Assembly: GCA_012728365.1 (NCBI GenBank)
Contig: JAAYFE010000033.1
Location: 1-37,291, forward strand
DNA from: Tissierellia bacterium
GTDB taxonomy: Bacteria; Bacillota; Clostridia; Tissierellales; Tepidimicrobiaceae
Length of the DNA stretch: 37,291 nt
Direction of reading: 5' to 3'
Position numbers and translations under genes: made by a program. Of this stretch, positions 1 to 8,236 are shown piece after piece (positions within the stretch are counted from its first letter, which is position 1; each line of letters begins with the position of its first letter). The notes beneath the pieces are model-generated. The model was not told the origin of the DNA. It made no database searches and worked only from the letters and a program-made list of their open reading frames with translations.

Positions 1-659
1 GAACAAGCCATAAATATGTATCCTAAAGGGCGGCAGAAATATTAGGAAAACCTGTAGAGGAATTAAATATTATAACTTGCCACTTAGGAAATGGGGCTAG
101 TGTTTGTGCTATTCAAGGTGGAAAATCCATTGATACAAGTATGGGCTTTACCCCACTAGAAGGCTTAGCTATGGGAACTAGATGTGGAGATATTGACCCA
201 GCTATTATACCATTTTTAATGGAAAAAGAAGGCCTTACCTTTGAGGAAATAAATAATGTATTAAATAAGAAATCAGGTGTATTAGGAATTTCAGGGCTAA
301 GTAGTGATTTCAGAGACTTGGAAGAAGCAGCAGAAAATGGAAATGAAAGGGCCCTATTGGCACTTAAAGTATTCTGTAACAGGGTAAAAGAGTATATTGG
401 AGCTTACTCAGCCCTATTATGCAACGTTGATGCTGTAGTGTTTACTGCAGGTATAGGTGAAAACTCACCAACAGTTAGATACTATGTATGCGAAGGTCTT
501 GACTGTATAAATATTAAATTAGACTCAGAACTAAATAGTAAAGTAAAAGGAAAAGAAGCTATAGTGTCAAAGGTTCTAACTAGTGTTCCAGTACTTGTAA
601 TTCCAACAAATGAAGAATTAATGATTGCAAGGGATACTGTAGAATTAGTTAAAAAATAA
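1..659 (+). pseudogene. ackA: acetate kinase, 5'-truncated by window edge, with in-frame TAA
   Basis: Acetate kinase interconverts acetyl phosphate plus ADP with acetate plus ATP in the cytosol, giving ATP in fermentation. Reading from base 3, the frame gives TSHKYVS, then TAA at 24-26, then [13 protein letters not shown] and on to the C terminus. Family motifs are present: [30 protein letters not shown] and the terminal [10 protein letters not shown]. The TAA falls where relatives usually have Gln (HKYVSQRAAE), one base away from CAA. The rest is intact and unshifted, so this is a recent nonsense mutation, a sequence error or a readthrough site. As read, only the piece from the ATG at 141 could be made, and it would lack the N-terminal half of the enzyme. 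The frame ends with TAA at 657-659, just before the promoter of the next operon. The family assignment is certain; whether the gene is functional is not. Confidence 0.9.
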
Positions 660-665
660 TATTTC

Positions 666-695
666 TTGACAAACACACACCTCCTTATATATAAT
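666..695 (+). promoter_or_regulatory. sigma-A promoter for yceD-rpmF
   Basis: A consensus -35 TTGACA (666-671) is followed after 18 nt by TATAAT (690-695). It lies directly after the ackA stop and 30 nt before the yceD start, so it should drive yceD-rpmF separately from ackA. Confidence 0.8.
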
Positions 696-724
696 AGTTT
701 GTGTTAGTTTATGGGGTGAAACTT

Positions 725-1237
725 ATGTAAATAGACCTATTAGAACTCCGTGATGAAAATGTGTCCAGTCTAGTACTTAGGGGTGACATAAAAAAGGATG
801 GAATAGACATCTATGGTAGAAAAATTAAATTCGTAGAACCAATACAATATGATGGAGAGATATATAAGGTAGATGGAGATTATTTTATTCACCTAAACAT
901 AGCATATAAGTACAAAGAAAACTGCGGAAGATGTCTAGAATCCTTTATAAAAGAAGGCAGGATCATTTTATCAGGAAAATTGGAAGAAAAAAATGATAAA
1001 AATATGGAAGAAGGTGAAGGGGAGGTCATATATTACTCTGAAGATGAATTAGATCTTCAAGAGGAAATATTGACTACTATTGTTTTGGCCCTTCCAATGA
1101 AGCCTCTTTGTAAAGAAGCTTGTAAAGGTATCTGTCCTCAATGTGGTACAAATTTAAATATTGAGGAATGCAACTGTGTTATAGAAGATATTGACCCAAG
1201 GCTTGCAGTATTAAAAGATTTGAGGCTAAAGGAATAA
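725..1237 (+). CDS. yceD: YceD/DUF177 family protein, with TAA as its second codon
   Basis: DUF177 (YceD) proteins are small Cys-rich proteins almost always encoded next to rpmF; work on plant and E. coli homologues links them to 23S rRNA accumulation. A good ribosome binding site (GGGGTGA, 714-720) precedes ATG at 725, but the next codon is TAA (728-730), followed in frame by IDLLELRDENVSS and the rest. Clostridial homologues typically begin M-K/R-I-D, so TAA sits where AAA is expected. From 725 the frame encodes about 170 residues, the usual family length. Without readthrough, translation would have to start at a poorly served GTG at 761 (158 aa). Cys motifs CGRC near the middle and CKEAC, CPQC and CNC near the C terminus suggest metal binding. 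It is followed by rpmF after 13 nt. Confidence 0.85.
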
Positions 1238-1250
1238 GGAGGTGTTTTAG

Positions 1251-1430
1251 GTGGCAGTACCAAAAAGAAAAACTGGAAAAGCTAGAAGAGATAAAAGAAG
1301 AGCATCAGCATATAGATTAAATAGGGTTACAATTACAGAATGCCCACAATGCCATGAGCCAAAATTACCCCATAGGGTTTGTAGAGCTTGTGGATACTAT
1401 AAAGACAGGGAAGTATTAGAAGTAGAGTAA
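1251..1430 (+). CDS. rpmF: 50S ribosomal protein L32
   Basis: L32 is a small zinc-ribbon protein of the large ribosomal subunit. The GTG start at 1251 is preceded by AAGGAGGTG and gives a 59-residue protein beginning MAVPKRKTGKARRDKRRA, the standard L32 N terminus. Two zinc-binding pairs are visible: C31-P-Q-C34 and C44-R-A-C47. It is cotranscribed with yceD (13-nt gap), the conserved arrangement across bacteria, and followed immediately by an intrinsic terminator. The length is normal for the C4 (zinc-binding) form. Confidence 0.97.
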   Translation: MAVPKRKTGKARRDKRRASAYRLNRVTITECPQCHEPKLPHRVCRACGYYKDREVLEVE

Positions 1431-1460
1431 AAGATAGTGAATAAATCACTATCTTTTTTT
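1431..1460 (+). terminator. intrinsic terminator after rpmF
   Basis: AAGATAGTGA (1431-1440), loop ATAAA, then TCACTATCTT (1446-1455) form a perfect 10-bp stem that runs into a T-tract. Confidence 0.9.
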
Positions 1461-1469
1461 CTATAAATA

Positions 1470-1498
1470 TTGCATTTTTAACTGTTCTATAATATATT
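1470..1498 (+). promoter_or_regulatory. probable sigma-A promoter for plsX operon
   Basis: TTGCAT (1470-1475), a 17-nt spacer and TATATT (1493-1498) lie between the rpmF terminator and plsX. An overlapping TATAAT at 1488-1493 would leave a spacer of only 12 nt. No FapR-type operator is recognisable nearby. Confidence 0.55.
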
Positions 1499-1537
1499 AA
1501 ATATCAGTGGCACTTAAGGAATATTAGGAGGATTAAT

Positions 1538-2524
1538 ATGAAAATTATAGTAGATGGCATGGGAGGAGATAAAGGCTATAAGGAAGTTGTAAAGGGTTCT
1601 ATTGATGCTGTTAAAGAACTAGGAGTTGAAATAATAATAGTAGGTAAGGAGGACATAATAGAAGAAGAATTAAAAAAATATGATTATCCAAAAAATGCAA
1701 TAGAAATATTAAATGCAAATGATATAATAACCAATGATGATGAACCAGCCTTGGCCATTAGGAGGAAAAAGGACAGTTCAATGGTAGTAGGCTTAAAGGC
1801 TTTAACAGAGAACAAAGGTGTAGGTTTTGTGTCAGCTGGAAGTACTGGAGCCTTACTTGCTGGGGGGCTTTTTATAGTTAAAAGGATTAGAGGTATTGAA
1901 AGAGCAGCCTTAGCAGTACCTTATCCTACTACAAAAGGCATGTCTTTACTTATAGATGCAGGAGCTAACGTAGATAGCAAGCCAGAGTATTTAAAACAAT
2001 TTGCAATTATGGGGTCTATATACTGTGAAAAAGTATTAGGATATAAATCCCCAAAAGTTGCCTTAGCAAATATAGGCATAGAAGAGGCAAAGGGAAATGC
2101 CCTTGTAAAAGAGGCTTACAACCTTTTAAAGGAATCAACTATAAACTTTATTGGTAATGTAGAAGCAAGGGATCTTCCTCAAGGGGTTTGTGATGTAATT
2201 GTATGTGATGGCTTTGTTGGAAATATTATATTAAAATTAACAGAGGGTATGGCCATATCTATATTTTCTATGATAAAAGAAGAGTTAACTAGTAATTTTA
2301 AATCTAAAATAGGGGCCTTACTTCTAAAATCCCAATTTAGCTCCTTAAAGGATAAAATGGATTATAGAGAATATGGTGGAGCTCCTCTTTTAGGGCTTAA
2401 GCAACCTGTTATTAAGGCCCATGGAAGCTCTGATGCTGTAGCTATAAAAAATGCCATTAGACAGGTTAAAAATTTTGTTGAAAATCAGGTTATAAATTTA
2501 ATAGAAGACGATATAAATAATTAA
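1538..2524 (+). CDS. plsX: phosphate acyltransferase PlsX
   Basis: PlsX converts acyl-ACP plus phosphate to acyl phosphate, the donor used by PlsY for lysophosphatidate synthesis; it is a peripheral membrane enzyme. The 328-residue product has the usual family length. Typical motifs are IIVDGMGGDKG at the N terminus, SAGSTGALLAGG, LIDAGANVDSKPEYL in the middle, ANIGIEEAKGN, and CDGFVGNIILKLTEG toward the C terminus. The ATG at 1538 has TAGGAGGAT at a good distance. It is followed by acpP, its acyl-carrier partner. The regulator FapR and the fab synthesis genes, often neighbours in other Bacillota, are absent here. Confidence 0.96.
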   Translation: MKIIVDGMGGDKGYKEVVKGSIDAVKELGVEIIIVGKEDIIEEELKKYDYPKNAIEILNANDIITNDDEPALAIRRKKDSSMVVGLKALTENKGVGFVSAGSTGALLAGGLFIVKRIRGIERAALAVPYPTTKGMSLLIDAGANVDSKPEYLKQFAIMGSIYCEKVLGYKSPKVALANIGIEEAKGNALVKEAYNLLKESTINFIGNVEARDLPQGVCDVIVCDGFVGNIILKLTEGMAISIFSMIKEELTSNFKSKIGALLLKSQFSSLKDKMDYREYGGAPLLGLKQPVIKAHGSSDAVAIKNAIRQVKNFVENQVINLIEDDINN

Positions 2525-2551
2525 AAATGCAATAATTTGGAGGTGTTTTAT

Positions 2552-2788
2552 ATGGTGTACGAAAAGGTAAAATTAATAATTTCAGAGCAATTTAGCATTG
2601 ATGAAGAGGAAATAACTATGGAGACTTCCTTTAAAGATGATTTAAATGCAGATTCTTTAGATTTAGTAGAGCTTATAATGGCATTGGAAGACGAATTTGA
2701 GCTTGAAGTTGATGATGCCGAAGTTGAAAATATACAAACTGTTGGAGATGCAGTAAATTATATAAATGAGCTTTTAGGAAATAAGTAA
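2552..2788 (+). CDS. acpP: acyl carrier protein
   Basis: ACP carries fatty-acyl intermediates on a 4'-phosphopantetheine arm. The ATG at 2552 follows TTGGAGGTG and is preferred over the upstream in-frame TTG at 2537, which lies inside that ribosome binding site. The 78-residue product ([10 protein letters not shown]...) is acidic and contains the modification site D34-S35-L36-D37 in [11 protein letters not shown]. The C-terminal helix ends [13 protein letters not shown]. It sits between plsX and rnc, a common clostridial order, and is probably cotranscribed with both. Confidence 0.96.
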   Translation: MVYEKVKLIISEQFSIDEEEITMETSFKDDLNADSLDLVELIMALEDEFELEVDDAEVENIQTVGDAVNYINELLGNK

Positions 2789-2825
2789 TTTTAAATTATT
2801 TTGAAATTAATTTGGAGGTTATAGT

Positions 2826-3548
2826 GTGAATATATCACCAGAACGAAAAAAAAAGTTAGAAGAGCTACAAGCTATTATTAATTATAAATTTAAAGATTTA
2901 AATCTTTTAAATACTTCCCTAACCCATAGCTCCTATGCCAATGAAAACAAACAGGCAGGTGTAGTTAGTAACGAAAGGTTGGAGTTTCTTGGGGATGTGG
3001 TAATTGATTTAGTTGTAAGTGAATACCTTTATAAAAGGCTTACTGAACTACCTGAAGGGGAGCTTAGTAAAAGGAGAGCTTCGGTGGTTTGTGAATCTTC
3101 CTTAGCCTTTGCTGCCCATAAAATTAAATTAGGTAAGTTTCTCTTATTGGGAAAGGGAGAAGAGGCTACAGGAGGCAGGGAAAGGGAGTCTATACTGGCA
3201 GATGCCTTTGAGGCATTAACGGGGGCCATATACATAGATGGCAAATATGAGTCTGCCAGAGACTTCCTTTTAGGCAATTTTGAACAGGAAGTTATATATG
3301 CCTTATCTAAAGGAAGTCTCTTTAAGGATTATAAAACTGAATTGCAAGAAAAATTACAAAGAAAAACCAAATCTAAAATTGAATATGTGGTGGTAAAGGA
3401 AGATGGGCCAGATCACAGAAAAAAATTCTATATGAATGTGATTGTAGAAAACAAAGTTATTGGGAAAGGAATGGGGAGGAACAAAAAAGAAGCTGAGCAA
3501 AATGCTGCTAAGCAAGCCCTTATGAATTTAGGTGAGCATTTTGAGTAA
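2826..3548 (+). CDS. rnc: ribonuclease III
   Basis: RNase III cleaves double-stranded RNA in rRNA precursors and some mRNAs. The start is GTG at 2826 after TTGGAGG. The 240-residue product has the catalytic domain with the signature ERLEFLGDVVIDLVVSEYL and the second metal-binding segment ADAFEALTGAIYIDG, then a C-terminal dsRNA-binding domain ending GMGRNKKEAEQNAAKQAL. Its end overlaps the start of the radical SAM gene, which implies translational coupling. Its position before smc is conserved. Confidence 0.97.
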   Translation: MNISPERKKKLEELQAIINYKFKDLNLLNTSLTHSSYANENKQAGVVSNERLEFLGDVVIDLVVSEYLYKRLTELPEGELSKRRASVVCESSLAFAAHKIKLGKFLLLGKGEEATGGRERESILADAFEALTGAIYIDGKYESARDFLLGNFEQEVIYALSKGSLFKDYKTELQEKLQRKTKSKIEYVVVKEDGPDHRKKFYMNVIVENKVIGKGMGRNKKEAEQNAAKQALMNLGEHFE

Positions 3549-4641
3549 AAACTATTATATAATTCCCATATTTGTTCCCCATTTAGGCTGCCCCCATGAC
3601 TGTGTTTTCTGCAATCAAAAGAGGATTACTGGACTTTCTACTGATGTAACTGAAGATTATGTAAATAAAACTATTATGGAATATTTAAATACTTTCCCTA
3701 AAAGAAATATTACTGTGGAAGTGGCTTTTTATGGTGGAAGTTTTACAGGAATTGATAAAGCTATTCAAAGGAAACTTTTAGCAGTTCCCTTAAAGTATAA
3801 GGAAGAAGGGAAAATTCAAGGCATAAGGCTGTCTACAAGGCCAGACTATATAGATCATGAAATACTAAGCCTTTTAAAGGAATACAAGGTAGATACAATA
3901 GAATTAGGTGTACAATCCTTATGTGATGATGTTCTTGAAAAAAGTGGAAGAGGCCATAATAGCAATCAGGTCTATGTGGCCTCTAAACTAATTAAGGATT
4001 ACGGTTTTAATTCAGGCCTTCAGATGATGATAGGTCTTGTGGGGGATAATAGGGAAAAGAGCTTGTACACAGCAAGGGAATTTGTAAAACTTAACCCTTA
4101 TTGTGTTAGAATATATCCTACCCTAGTTATTAAAGATACCTTCTTAGAAAAACTGTATCAAAGGAACTTATATAAGCCACTAACTTTAAATGAAGCAATA
4201 GATATAACTACAGATATACTTATGTTATTTCAGTTCCATAATATCCATGTAATCCGTGTAGGATTGCAGCCTACAGATAATATTACTTTAGGGAAAGACG
4301 TTGTAGCAGGTCCTTTCCATCCATCCTTTAGGCAGTTGGTAGAATCAAATATTATTAGAATAATACTTAAGGAATATTTAGATGAAAAAATTAGGTCCTA
4401 TTTTAATGATACCTTAATAATAGAAGCAAATGGAAAAACTGTTTCCTATATAGCTGGTCAAAAATCCTCTAATATTGACTACCTAAAAAAGATCTATGGT
4501 TTTAAAAAGGTTAAGATATATAATAATAATGAGCTAAATTTTGATACTTTAAATATAACCCTTGGAGGCTATACGGAACAATTAGATAGAAAAACAGGAA
4601 TAAAAGAGCATCTATCAAAGTTAAAACTTATTGAAGGGTGA
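3541..4641 (+). CDS. Elp3-like radical SAM protein
   Basis: A 366-residue radical SAM enzyme. The cluster motif is C17-x3-C21-x2-C24 (GCPHDCVFC), followed by FYGGSFTG, RLSTRPDYI and IELGVQSLCDDVL, typical of the elongator-protein-3-like radical SAM group. It lacks an obvious acetyltransferase domain, so it is not a full Elp3. Most clostridia carry such a gene between rnc and smc; I know of no proven substrate, and a tRNA-modification role is only inference. I prefer TTG at 3541 (AGGTGA at 3530-3535, giving MSKNYYIIPIFVPHLGCPH) over GTG at 3532. It overlaps rnc by 8 nt, and its TGA lies within the smc ribosome binding site. Confidence 0.85.
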   Translation: MSKNYYIIPIFVPHLGCPHDCVFCNQKRITGLSTDVTEDYVNKTIMEYLNTFPKRNITVEVAFYGGSFTGIDKAIQRKLLAVPLKYKEEGKIQGIRLSTRPDYIDHEILSLLKEYKVDTIELGVQSLCDDVLEKSGRGHNSNQVYVASKLIKDYGFNSGLQMMIGLVGDNREKSLYTAREFVKLNPYCVRIYPTLVIKDTFLEKLYQRNLYKPLTLNEAIDITTDILMLFQFHNIHVIRVGLQPTDNITLGKDVVAGPFHPSFRQLVESNIIRIILKEYLDEKIRSYFNDTLIIEANGKTVSYIAGQKSSNIDYLKKIYGFKKVKIYNNNELNFDTLNITLGGYTEQLDRKTGIKEHLSKLKLIEG

Positions 4642-4646
4642 TTGTT

Positions 4647-7600
4647 TTGCATCTTAAAAAGATATTCATACAGGGATTTAAATCCTTTGCTGATAAAACA
4701 GAAATAGAATTTAAAGACGGTATTACTGCCATAGTAGGACCCAATGGTTGTGGAAAGAGCAATGTTGCCGATGCAATCAGATGGGTTTTAGGTGAACAAA
4801 GTGTTAGAACCTTAAGGGGTAGTAAAATGGAAGATGTTATTTTTTCTGGTACAGACAAAAGAAGAGCCTTAGGTTATGCTGAAGTAACAATAGTGTTTGA
4901 TAATTCTGATGAAAAGGTGCCTGTTGAATTTCAGGAAGTAGCTATTACGAGGAGAATGTTTAGGTCTGGAGAAAGTGAATACTATATAAATAAGAATCCC
5001 TGCAGGTTAAAGGATGTTAGAGAGCTTTTAATGGATACTGGTATAGGAAAAGATGGTTACTCCGTAATTGGACAAGGCCGTATTGATGAAATTTTAAGTA
5101 CTAAGCCTGAAGATAGACGTCATATATTTGAAGAAGCGGCAGGCATAGTAAAATACAAATCAAAGAAGATGGAAGCTGAAAAAAAGTTAGAAAAAACTGA
5201 CAATAATCTAATTAGAATTGAGGATATAATAGGTGAGCTAGAAATTCAATACGAAAACCTAAAGGAACAATCAGAGAAAGCTCAAAAATATATGGAGCTT
5301 TCTAATAAAGTAAAAGAAATTGAAATCAATCTAATGCTAAGAAAAATTGAAGAATTACAGGGACAAATAAGTAAGTGCATGGAAGAAAAGGAAGTAGTAC
5401 AAAGACAAATAGACCAACTGGAAGCTCAAAGGGAAAAAGTAGAGGAAGAGTCAAATTTACTCAGGAAAGTTATGGACTCTAAAGGTCTGAACATTGAAAA
5501 GCTTCAAAAAGATAAGGAAAATATAATGTTTGAAATAAATAACAATAAAAATAGACTAACAATTTTAGAAGAGAAGAAGAAATATTATTTAAAGGATGTT
5601 GAAAGGCTTGCAAAGGAAATAGAAGAGCTTAAATTAAAATATAATAAGCTTAAGGAAGATAAAAAATTATTATCAAGTACAACTAGCCTAAGTAAAGAAG
5701 AGTTGGAAAATTTTAAAGAAGATTATAGATTAAAAAGTGAAAATCTTGAAAGGTTAAGTGAAAATATAAGGAAAAGAGAAAAGGAAATAAATTTAGAAAA
5801 GGACAGGGTAATTACCCTTTACAATACAATTGCTGATAAAAAAAGTAAATTAAATAGTATATCTAGCTTTAGGGACAATATAATTAAGAGGATAAGCCAA
5901 ATAGAAAAAGAAATAGCTACTCTTTGTGAAAAGAAAAAGCAGGAGCAGAAAACTATTAAAGAAATGGAAATAATTGAGAGCAATAAGAAAGAGGAAATAG
6001 TTGCTATTAATAAAGCTTTAGTCAATTTAAAGTTAGAAGAAGAAAAATATAAAGAAAAGCTGGACAACCTGTATAAATTAATAAATGAGAACAAAATAAC
6101 CTTACAGGGTAAAATTACAAACTATAATTTGTTAACCAATATGGAAGAAGATTATGAAGGATATTATAAAAGTGTTAAAAACTTAATGTTAGCCTATAAA
6201 AAAGACAAAACCCTTAAGGATAGGCTTATAGGAGTAGTTGCAGATCTGATAAAAGTAGATACAAAATATGAAAAAGCTGTTGAGGTTGCATTAGGTGGTA
6301 GTCTTCAAAATGTTGTAACTAAAGATGAAGATGATGCTAAATTCATTATAAGTTATCTACGGCAAAGAAAGCTTGGAAGGGTTACTTTTTTACCCCTTTC
6401 TACTATTAAAGCTAAAGCAATAAATATAAGCCATAAGGATAGGGAAGTCTACAGTATTATAGGGTTAGCTTCAGAGTTAGTTCAATATGATAGCATTTAT
6501 AAAGATATTATAGAATATCTACTAGGTAGAACCATTGTAGTAGAAAATATAGACTATGCTACTAAAGTTGCTAAAGGGTTTAATTATTCTTATAAAATAG
6601 TTACCTTAGAGGGAGATGTTGTAAATCCGGGTGGCTCCATAACTGGTGGTAGCATGCCCAAGGTGAATAATCTACTTAATAGGAAGCATAGGATTAATAA
6701 AATTAAAAGGGAAATAAATGAACTTACACAAGTACAATCTAATTTAGAAAAGGAAAAAGCCTTTGTAAAATCAAAAATTGATGAATATATGAACTGGATT
6801 AAAGAAAAAGAAAACATTTTACAAGGTATTAATATTGAAATAATAAAAATAGAAAATGAAATAAATAAACATTCTGATGAACTTAAAAGAAATGAAGAGA
6901 TGGTATTAAAATATAATGAGGAAATAAATAGGTTAAAGATAGAGCTTAGATCCATAGATGAAGAGGAAAAACATATTAACGAAGAAATAAGTACATTATC
7001 AGCTAAAAGAGAAGCCCTTGAAAAAGAAATAGTTAAGTCTATGGAAGTTTTTGAAGAAAGGAAAAAAACATTAGAAGAAGTAAAAAAGGAAGTTACAGAT
7101 GCCCAAATAAAAATCAATATACTGGAAAATAAAATGGCAAATACTGAAGAAAAAATAATAAATGCAGAATTAGAACTAAAGAATATAAATGACACTATTG
7201 AAAATAAGAAAAAAGAGAGGGAAATAAATTTAGTCAATATAGATAGGGTTTCAGCAGAAATACTGCAAGTAAATGAAGAAATAGAAAAGCTATTATCAAA
7301 AAATGAAGAAAAGAATAGTAAATTAACCTTATTAAAGGAAGAAAAGGATTCATTATTGAAGGACTATTACTTAATTCAAAATAAATTAAAAGATGTATTA
7401 GATAACATAAAGGTACTTGAAAATAAGAAAAACCATTATTCCATTAAGGAAGCAAAATACAGCACACAGTTAGATAATATATTTAACAAATTAGAGGAAG
7501 AATATAACTTAACCTATGATGAAGCAATAGAATACAAATTTGAAATAGAAAATTTAAAGGAAGCAGAAGATTTGGTTAAAAATCTAAAGGAAGAAATAAA

Positions 7601-8222
7601 GGATTTAGGTACTGTGTACTTAGACGCTATAGAAGAATTTAGACAGGTAAAGGAAAGATTGGAGTTTTTGAGGAAGCAACATGGGGACCTTTTAACTGCT
7701 AAAGAAGATCTCAATAAGGTTATATTTGATATGGAAGGCAAGATGAAAAAGCAATTTATTGAAAAGTTTAAAATAATAAATGAAAACTTTGATGTTATAT
7801 TTAAGAAGCTATTTGATGGTGGTACAGCCAGCATTGAATTAGTAGATGAAGAGGACATATTAAATTGTGGAATTGAAATAAAGGCCCAACCTCCAGGAAA
7901 GAAACTACAAAATCTTGACCTGCTTTCTGGTGGTGAAAGATCTTTAACAGCTGTAGCCCTTTTATTTGCAGTACAAAAAGTAAAACCATCACCATTCTGT
8001 GTATTAGATGAAATAGATGCAGCCTTAGATGAATCAAATATTAGCAAATATACAAGCTATTTAATGGAACTAGCAGAAAACACCCAATTTATAATCATAA
8101 CCCATAGAAAAAAAACTATGGAAATTGCAGATGCTCTATATGGTGTTACTATGGAGGAGGAGGGTATTAGCAAAATAGTTTCTGTAAAATTAACAGATAA
8201 GCTTGAAGATATTGCAAGTTAA
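4647..8222 (+). CDS. smc: chromosome segregation protein SMC
   Basis: SMC is the ATPase core of the SMC-ScpAB condensin, which organises and helps segregate the chromosome. The 1191-residue product has an N-terminal Walker A (GPNGCGKSN, residues 31-39), a long coiled coil, a central hinge of about 160 residues beginning near YEGYYKSVKNLMLAYK, a second coiled coil, and the C-terminal ABC signature LLSGGERSLTAVAL with Walker B FCVLDEIDAALDE. TTG at 4647 (MHLKKIFIQGFKSFADK) is preferred over GTG at 4638, because GAAGGGTGA is placed correctly for it and family members begin M-x-L-K-K. It is coupled to the upstream radical SAM gene and followed by ftsY after 14 nt. Confidence 0.97.
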   Translation: MHLKKIFIQGFKSFADKTEIEFKDGITAIVGPNGCGKSNVADAIRWVLGEQSVRTLRGSKMEDVIFSGTDKRRALGYAEVTIVFDNSDEKVPVEFQEVAITRRMFRSGESEYYINKNPCRLKDVRELLMDTGIGKDGYSVIGQGRIDEILSTKPEDRRHIFEEAAGIVKYKSKKMEAEKKLEKTDNNLIRIEDIIGELEIQYENLKEQSEKAQKYMELSNKVKEIEINLMLRKIEELQGQISKCMEEKEVVQRQIDQLEAQREKVEEESNLLRKVMDSKGLNIEKLQKDKENIMFEINNNKNRLTILEEKKKYYLKDVERLAKEIEELKLKYNKLKEDKKLLSSTTSLSKEELENFKEDYRLKSENLERLSENIRKREKEINLEKDRVITLYNTIADKKSKLNSISSFRDNIIKRISQIEKEIATLCEKKKQEQKTIKEMEIIESNKKEEIVAINKALVNLKLEEEKYKEKLDNLYKLINENKITLQGKITNYNLLTNMEEDYEGYYKSVKNLMLAYKKDKTLKDRLIGVVADLIKVDTKYEKAVEVALGGSLQNVVTKDEDDAKFIISYLRQRKLGRVTFLPLSTIKAKAINISHKDREVYSIIGLASELVQYDSIYKDIIEYLLGRTIVVENIDYATKVAKGFNYSYKIVTLEGDVVNPGGSITGGSMPKVNNLLNRKHRINKIKREINELTQVQSNLEKEKAFVKSKIDEYMNWIKEKENILQGINIEIIKIENEINKHSDELKRNEEMVLKYNEEINRLKIELRSIDEEEKHINEEISTLSAKREALEKEIVKSMEVFEERKKTLEEVKKEVTDAQIKINILENKMANTEEKIINAELELKNINDTIENKKKEREINLVNIDRVSAEILQVNEEIEKLLSKNEEKNSKLTLLKEEKDSLLKDYYLIQNKLKDVLDNIKVLENKKNHYSIKEAKYSTQLDNIFNKLEEEYNLTYDEAIEYKFEIENLKEAEDLVKNLKEEIKDLGTVYLDAIEEFRQVKERLEFLRKQHGDLLTAKEDLNKVIFDMEGKMKKQFIEKFKIINENFDVIFKKLFDGGTASIELVDEEDILNCGIEIKAQPPGKKLQNLDLLSGGERSLTAVALLFAVQKVKPSPFCVLDEIDAALDESNISKYTSYLMELAENTQFIIITHRKKTMEIADALYGVTMEEEGISKIVSVKLTDKLEDIAS

Positions 8223-8236
8223 GGAGGAATAGATAA

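Noticed and set aside
1499-1537. FapR operator before plsX
   Set aside because: No inverted repeat matching the FapR site is present and no fapR gene is adjacent.
6590-7237. Long antisense open frame within smc
   Set aside because: Ser/Ile/Phe-rich translation is the mirror of a Lys/Glu/Asn-rich coiled coil on the plus strand; no ribosome site or family resemblance.
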